8,309 nucleotides of DNA from DASSHC01 sp035693105 (lineage in GTDB: Bacteria; Chloroflexota; Chloroflexia; Thermomicrobiales; Thermomicrobiaceae), in contig DASSHC010000462.1 of NCBI GenBank assembly GCA_035693105.1, positions 1-8,309 of the forward strand. Direction: 5' to 3'. Position 1 is the first letter of the stretch, and each line of letters opens with the position of its first letter. The notes under the pieces were generated by a model. It was not told the origin of the DNA and searched no databases. It saw nothing but the letters and a program-made list of their open reading frames with translations. Position numbers and translations under genes: made by a program. Positions 5,805 through 8,309 of the stretch are shown in pieces.

Positions 5805-6214
5805 GAAGCTTCCTGTTCCTTCTCGATGAGTGCTCCGGGCATCCCAGGCGGCGGGGCTCCGCTCCCGTGCTCGGATGCGTACGCACAAGCGAACAAGGCT
5901 CGCTGGGCTGTGGCCGCGCCCTCCTCTCCGCGTTCGCCGGGTCTTGGGCCGGAATGGCGCCATCGGACGCCGGGCATCCGCTCAACGTCGCGCGACGGTC
6001 GGTTGTGCGGCGGTTCGGCGTGCAAATTCGATACCGGCGGACACGTCGCGCCGGCGCACGCCGCGAGGGGAGCGCTGCCGGCAGTACTTCTGGCCTATGA
6101 CTTGGCAGACGAACGTCCGTTGATGGTCCCAGGGGCGCCTAGTACATTTGGGCTAGAGGATGTGGACAAGATGGCACGGCCGCCTGGCCTGGGTGAGGGT
6201 GGGGTTGGGAGCGA
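5805..6214. other. 410-base divergent intergenic region
   Basis: This GC-rich spacer separates the divergent secreted-protein and GGDEF-EAL genes. No credible gene is seen: the open frames across it lack family motifs and are continuations or antisense of the neighbours. On the plus side a -35/-10 pair is proposed at 6120-6148. On the minus side I found no convincing promoter for the secreted protein. No inverted repeat comparable to those in the other gaps is present, and I recognise no riboswitch, including no cyclic-di-GMP aptamer. Confidence 0.6.
6120..6148 (+). promoter_or_regulatory. Candidate housekeeping promoter for the GGDEF-EAL gene
   Basis: TTGATG (6120-6125) and TACATT (6143-6148) are separated by exactly 17 bases, and each matches its consensus hexamer at four of six positions. 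Transcription would start near 6155, giving a leader of about 60 bases. In a GC-rich genome this is a plausible but unproven promoter. Confidence 0.35.
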
Positions 6215-7546
6215 ATGATGTCAGTGACGGACGACGCGGCGGCGGACGCGTACGGCTTCCACGACCCGCTGACGACCCTCCCGAACCGGGCGCTTTTGAT
6301 GCAGCGCGTCAAGCAGGCGCTGGCGCGCTCGGGGCGCATCGAGCGGCCGATCGCGGTCCTCTTCATCGACCTCGACAACTTCAAGCAGATCAACGATACC
6401 CTGGGCCACCAGGCCGGCGACCACCTGCTGATCCTGATCGCCGGCGTCTTGCAGGCCTCGCTGCGCGCCAGCGATACCGCCGCTCGCCTGGCCGGCGACG
6501 AGTTCGTGGTGCTGCTGGAGGATCTCAACAACCCGGCCGAAGCGGCACTGGTCGCCGAGCGCATCCTCAAGCAGCTCGCCGCGCCCTTCTCCTTCGGGGG
6601 GCGCGAGGTCCAGGTCAGCGCCAGCGTCGGCGTCGCCATCAGCAACTCCCCGCTCGACGCGCCGGAGGAGCTGCTGCACCGCGCCGATGTCGCCATGTAC
6701 CGGGCCAAGCAGCAGGGGAAGAACCGCTTCGAGGTCTTTGACCAGCGCCTGAGCCGCGAGATCCACGAGCGGCTGCGCACCGAGCACGACCTGCGGCGCG
6801 CGCTGGAGCACGACGAGCTGCGTCTCCTCTTCCAGCCGGAGGTGCGGCTATCGGACGACGCGATCGTCGGAGTCGAAGCTTTGGTGCACTGGGAACGCCC
6901 CGGCTACGGGTTGCTCGGCCCGGAGGAATTCCTGCCGCTGGCCGAGGAGACCGGGCTGAGCCTACCGATCGGACGCTGGGCGCTGGGCGAGGCCTGCCGG
7001 CAGGCGCATGGCTGGCGCCAGTCCGATCCCAAGCTGGTGATGTCGGTCAATCTCTCCGCGCGTGAGTTTTACCGTGCGGAGCTGGTGCAGGAAGTGGCCA
7101 GCGCGCTGCGCGAGAGCGGGCTGGAGCCGGGCGGGCTGGCGCTGGAGATTCCCGAAGAGGTGGCGATGCGCGACCCGGAACGCGCCAGTGCGATCTTCCT
7201 GCGGCTGCACGGGCTGGGCGTCAAGCTGGCGATCGATCGCTTCGGCGAGGCGTGCGCTTCGCTGCGGCACCTGCGGAGCTGGCCGCTCTTCTTCGTCAAG
7301 ATCGACCGCGCGCTGGTGGCCGAGCTGATCGGCAATCGCGAGAGCGCGGCGCTGGTCGGCACCCTGATCGATGTCGCCCACGCGCTCGACCTGCGCGTGC
7401 TGGCGGAGGGGGTCGAGATCGCGGCAGAGGCGGTCTGGCTGCGCGAGCGGCACTGCGATCTCGCCCAGGGTGACTACTTCGCGCGCCCCTCGGGCAGCCG
7501 CATGATCGGGCTCCTCTTCGGGCAGGACATCGGCGCGCTGGCCTGA
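6215..7546 (+). CDS. GGDEF-EAL cyclic-di-GMP protein with altered EAL active site
   Basis: This 443-residue soluble protein has a diguanylate cyclase domain (GGDEF, about 14-175), which makes cyclic-di-GMP from two GTP. An EAL phosphodiesterase-type domain follows (about 194-440). The cyclase half looks active: DPLTTLPNR (17-25), FIDLDNFKQINDTLGH (50-65), the signature AGDEF (93-97), and an intact inhibitory RxxD site (Arg84-Asp87) at canonical spacing. The EAL half keeps Glu221 of EAL, Asn279, Glu311, Asp341, Lys362, Asp364, Glu398 and Gln418. The usual DDFGTGYSSL is changed to DRFGEACASL, so the second metal-binding Asp is Arg342 and the following loop is degenerate. Phosphodiesterase activity is therefore doubtful; the domain may act as a cyclic-di-GMP or GTP sensor or a scaffold. 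Only 13 residues precede the GGDEF domain, so there is no PAS, GAF, REC or TM sensor. GGGAG at 6207-6211 lies 3 bases before the ATG at 6215 and 6 before a second ATG at 6218, which may be the true start. Confidence 0.93.
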   Translation: MMSVTDDAAADAYGFHDPLTTLPNRALLMQRVKQALARSGRIERPIAVLFIDLDNFKQINDTLGHQAGDHLLILIAGVLQASLRASDTAARLAGDEFVVLLEDLNNPAEAALVAERILKQLAAPFSFGGREVQVSASVGVAISNSPLDAPEELLHRADVAMYRAKQQGKNRFEVFDQRLSREIHERLRTEHDLRRALEHDELRLLFQPEVRLSDDAIVGVEALVHWERPGYGLLGPEEFLPLAEETGLSLPIGRWALGEACRQAHGWRQSDPKLVMSVNLSAREFYRAELVQEVASALRESGLEPGGLALEIPEEVAMRDPERASAIFLRLHGLGVKLAIDRFGEACASLRHLRSWPLFFVKIDRALVAELIGNRESAALVGTLIDVAHALDLRVLAEGVEIAAEAVWLRERHCDLAQGDYFARPSGSRMIGLLFGQDIGALA

Positions 7547-7582
7547 GGCGCGCCGTCTGGCACATCATCTGCAAGTTGTCTT

Positions 7583-8080
7583 GTGCTAACCGGCCGAAGC
7601 CGCCGGCCCGCGGCAGGGCTCAGCGGTTCGGTTCACCGGGTGGTGGGCAACGTGACGGGCGAGTCAAGCGCGACACCGGGTGACGCTGCCGATGACAAAC
7701 CCCCGGTAGAGCTAGGGAAGCGGGTGGCTGGCGAGTGGCTTAGCGTGACCGAGACGGCCGATCTCCTGGGGATCTCGACACGAACCGTGCGGCGTTGGAT
7801 CCACCAGGGCAAACTGGCGTCAGAGCTGCAGCCAGGACGGCACGGGCCGCAGTACGCCATCGCGCGCGCGGTGGCCGAGGCGCTGCGCCAGGAGCGGGAC
7901 AAGCCCGCACCGCTCGACGCGCTCGTGCGCCAGCTCACCCAACTGCAGCACCAGTTCACGCTCTTGCAGGGGCAGTTCGAGGATCTGCGGCAGCTCTGCT
8001 TCGACCTGCGCCACGAGCAGGAGTCGCTGCGCCGCCAGCTGGCCCACCTGCGGCAGAAGGCAGCCAGCGACGACGAGTAG
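7583..8080 (+). CDS. MerR/excisionase-like HTH protein with C-terminal coiled coil
   Basis: The frame gives up to 165 residues. Residues 51-80 are a helix-turn-helix of the MerR/excisionase (HTH_17) kind: EWLSVTETADLLGIS, then TRTVRRWIHQGKLAS. A wing-like stretch GRHGPQYAI (85-93) follows. Residues 110-160 are a long amphipathic, Gln/Leu-rich heptad region (LVRQLTQLQHQFTLLQGQF and on), very probably a coiled coil for oligomerisation. A DNA-binding head with a coiled-coil tail recalls RacA-like proteins in architecture only; transcriptional regulator or chromosome/plasmid-binding factor are both open. No metal- or ligand-binding cluster is seen, and Cys139 is the only cysteine. The start is uncertain: the GTG at 7583 has no clear ribosome-binding site, and GTGs at 7640, 7643 and 7652 are in frame, the last preceded by GGTGG. 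The first 48 residues are low-complexity and may not be translated. It follows the GGDEF-EAL stop by 36 bases and may share its transcript. Confidence 0.75.
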   Translation: MLTGRSRRPAAGLSGSVHRVVGNVTGESSATPGDAADDKPPVELGKRVAGEWLSVTETADLLGISTRTVRRWIHQGKLASELQPGRHGPQYAIARAVAEALRQERDKPAPLDALVRQLTQLQHQFTLLQGQFEDLRQLCFDLRHEQESLRRQLAHLRQKAASDDE

Positions 8081-8085
8081 GGGTG

Positions 8086-8238
8086 GTGCCCATCGCGGGG
8101 CTTGGGTGCCGCGTGGGGCACGGATCCCTCGACTGCGCTCGGGATGACAGGGTTAAGTTGGGGCTGACGACGACGATTCGCCTCGTCCGATAGGCCCCGC
8201 TTTCTCCCTGTCATCCCGAGCGCAGTCGAGGGATCCGT
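8086..8238. repeat. 153-base inverted-repeat element, copy 2
   Basis: The arms at 8120-8148 and 8210-8238 are a perfect 29-base inverted repeat around a 61-base centre. Within the centre, GACGA and TCGTC, and GCCT and AGGC, can form smaller stems. It matches copy 1 (3768-3920) along the left flank, both arms and most of the centre, with identical total length. It begins 5 bases after the stop codon of the HTH gene. The perfect arms suggest this copy is the better preserved of the two. Confidence 0.8.
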
Positions 8239-8276
8239 CTTGTTCTACGTCCCATCCTGGTCGTACGCCACGACCG

Positions 8277-8309
8277 CTAGCGCCCGAAGAAGACGCCGTT
8301 CTGCTCCTG
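8277..8309 (-). CDS. Possible C-terminal end of a minus-strand gene
   Basis: From the right edge the minus strand reads in frame as QEQNGVFFGR followed by TAG (8279-8277). The ten residues look protein-like, and the position just past the second repeat element mirrors the convergent arrangement at 3999. Ten codons are too few to identify a family, and the reading could be chance. Confidence 0.3.
   Translation of the reverse strand, partial: QEQNGVFFGR

Noticed and set aside
5805..5963. 53-residue N-terminal extension of the secreted protein
   Set aside because: The ATG at 5804 has a good ribosome-binding site and begins a classic signal peptide, which would be buried by the extension.
4956..6218. 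Plus-strand open frame of 420 codons running from inside the secreted-protein gene to the GGDEF-EAL start
   Set aside because: Most of it is antisense to a gene with a signal peptide and repeats; composition is shadow-like (Arg/Gly/Ala/His-rich) and no domain is recognisable.
7558..7572. Sigma-54-like promoter (TGGCAC with GG-N10-GC spacing) before the HTH gene
   Set aside because: Spacing fits, but the predicted start would fall on the GTG at 7583, no enhancer-type site is seen, and to my knowledge sigma-54 is generally absent from the inferred phylum.
1..8309. CRISPR array, tRNA/rRNA genes, transposase or defence system
   Set aside because: No evenly spaced direct repeats, no cloverleaf-like sequence, and no transposase, nuclease or toxin motifs were seen on either strand.

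Overview
The window looks like an ordinary chromosomal segment of a GC-rich bacterium, most likely a member of the Chloroflexota (possibly Thermomicrobia-like). This is an inference from the strong G/C third-position bias, GTG starts, a sigma/RskA-type anti-sigma pair, a secreted beta-repeat protein of a type I associate with this phylum, and dispersed hairpin repeats of the 'TGTAGGGGC...' and 'CATCCCGAG...CGAGGGATCC' kinds. No rRNA, tRNA, CRISPR array, transposase or phage gene is visible.

Layout. On the minus strand (159-2185), read right to left, lie trpS (tryptophanyl-tRNA synthetase), a single-cysteine thioredoxin-fold redoxin 30 bases behind it, and a small cupin protein. A clear TATAAT box lies upstream of trpS, which probably drives trpS and the redoxin. 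The cupin is separated from the redoxin by a 161-base gap full of hairpin repeats. On the plus strand (2388-3745), divergent from trpS, is a translationally coupled pair: an ECF sigma factor and its membrane anti-sigma factor (zinc-finger domain, one TM helix, RskA-like outer domain). A 253-base convergent gap (3746-3998) follows, holding two repeat elements. Next, on the minus strand, is a 601-residue secreted protein built of about four beta-sandwich-like repeats. A 410-base gap separates it from a divergent plus-strand GGDEF-EAL protein, and a HTH/coiled-coil protein lies downstream of that. The right edge carries a second copy of the 153-base repeat and possibly the last codons of a minus-strand gene.

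How the parts work together. The sigma/anti-sigma pair is a self-contained envelope-to-transcription switch. The GGDEF-EAL protein is a soluble cyclic-di-GMP enzyme with an intact cyclase half (AGDEF, RxxD I-site). Its EAL half keeps nearly all catalytic residues but has Arg in place of the second Asp of the DDFG motif. No operon links the other genes, and I see no dedicated defence, biosynthetic or mobile system. The most notable signals are two 153-base copies of a long inverted-repeat element, each just after a plus-strand stop codon in an apparently convergent gap; the altered EAL active site; and a two-member hairpin repeat family whose stems differ in sequence but keep their pairing.
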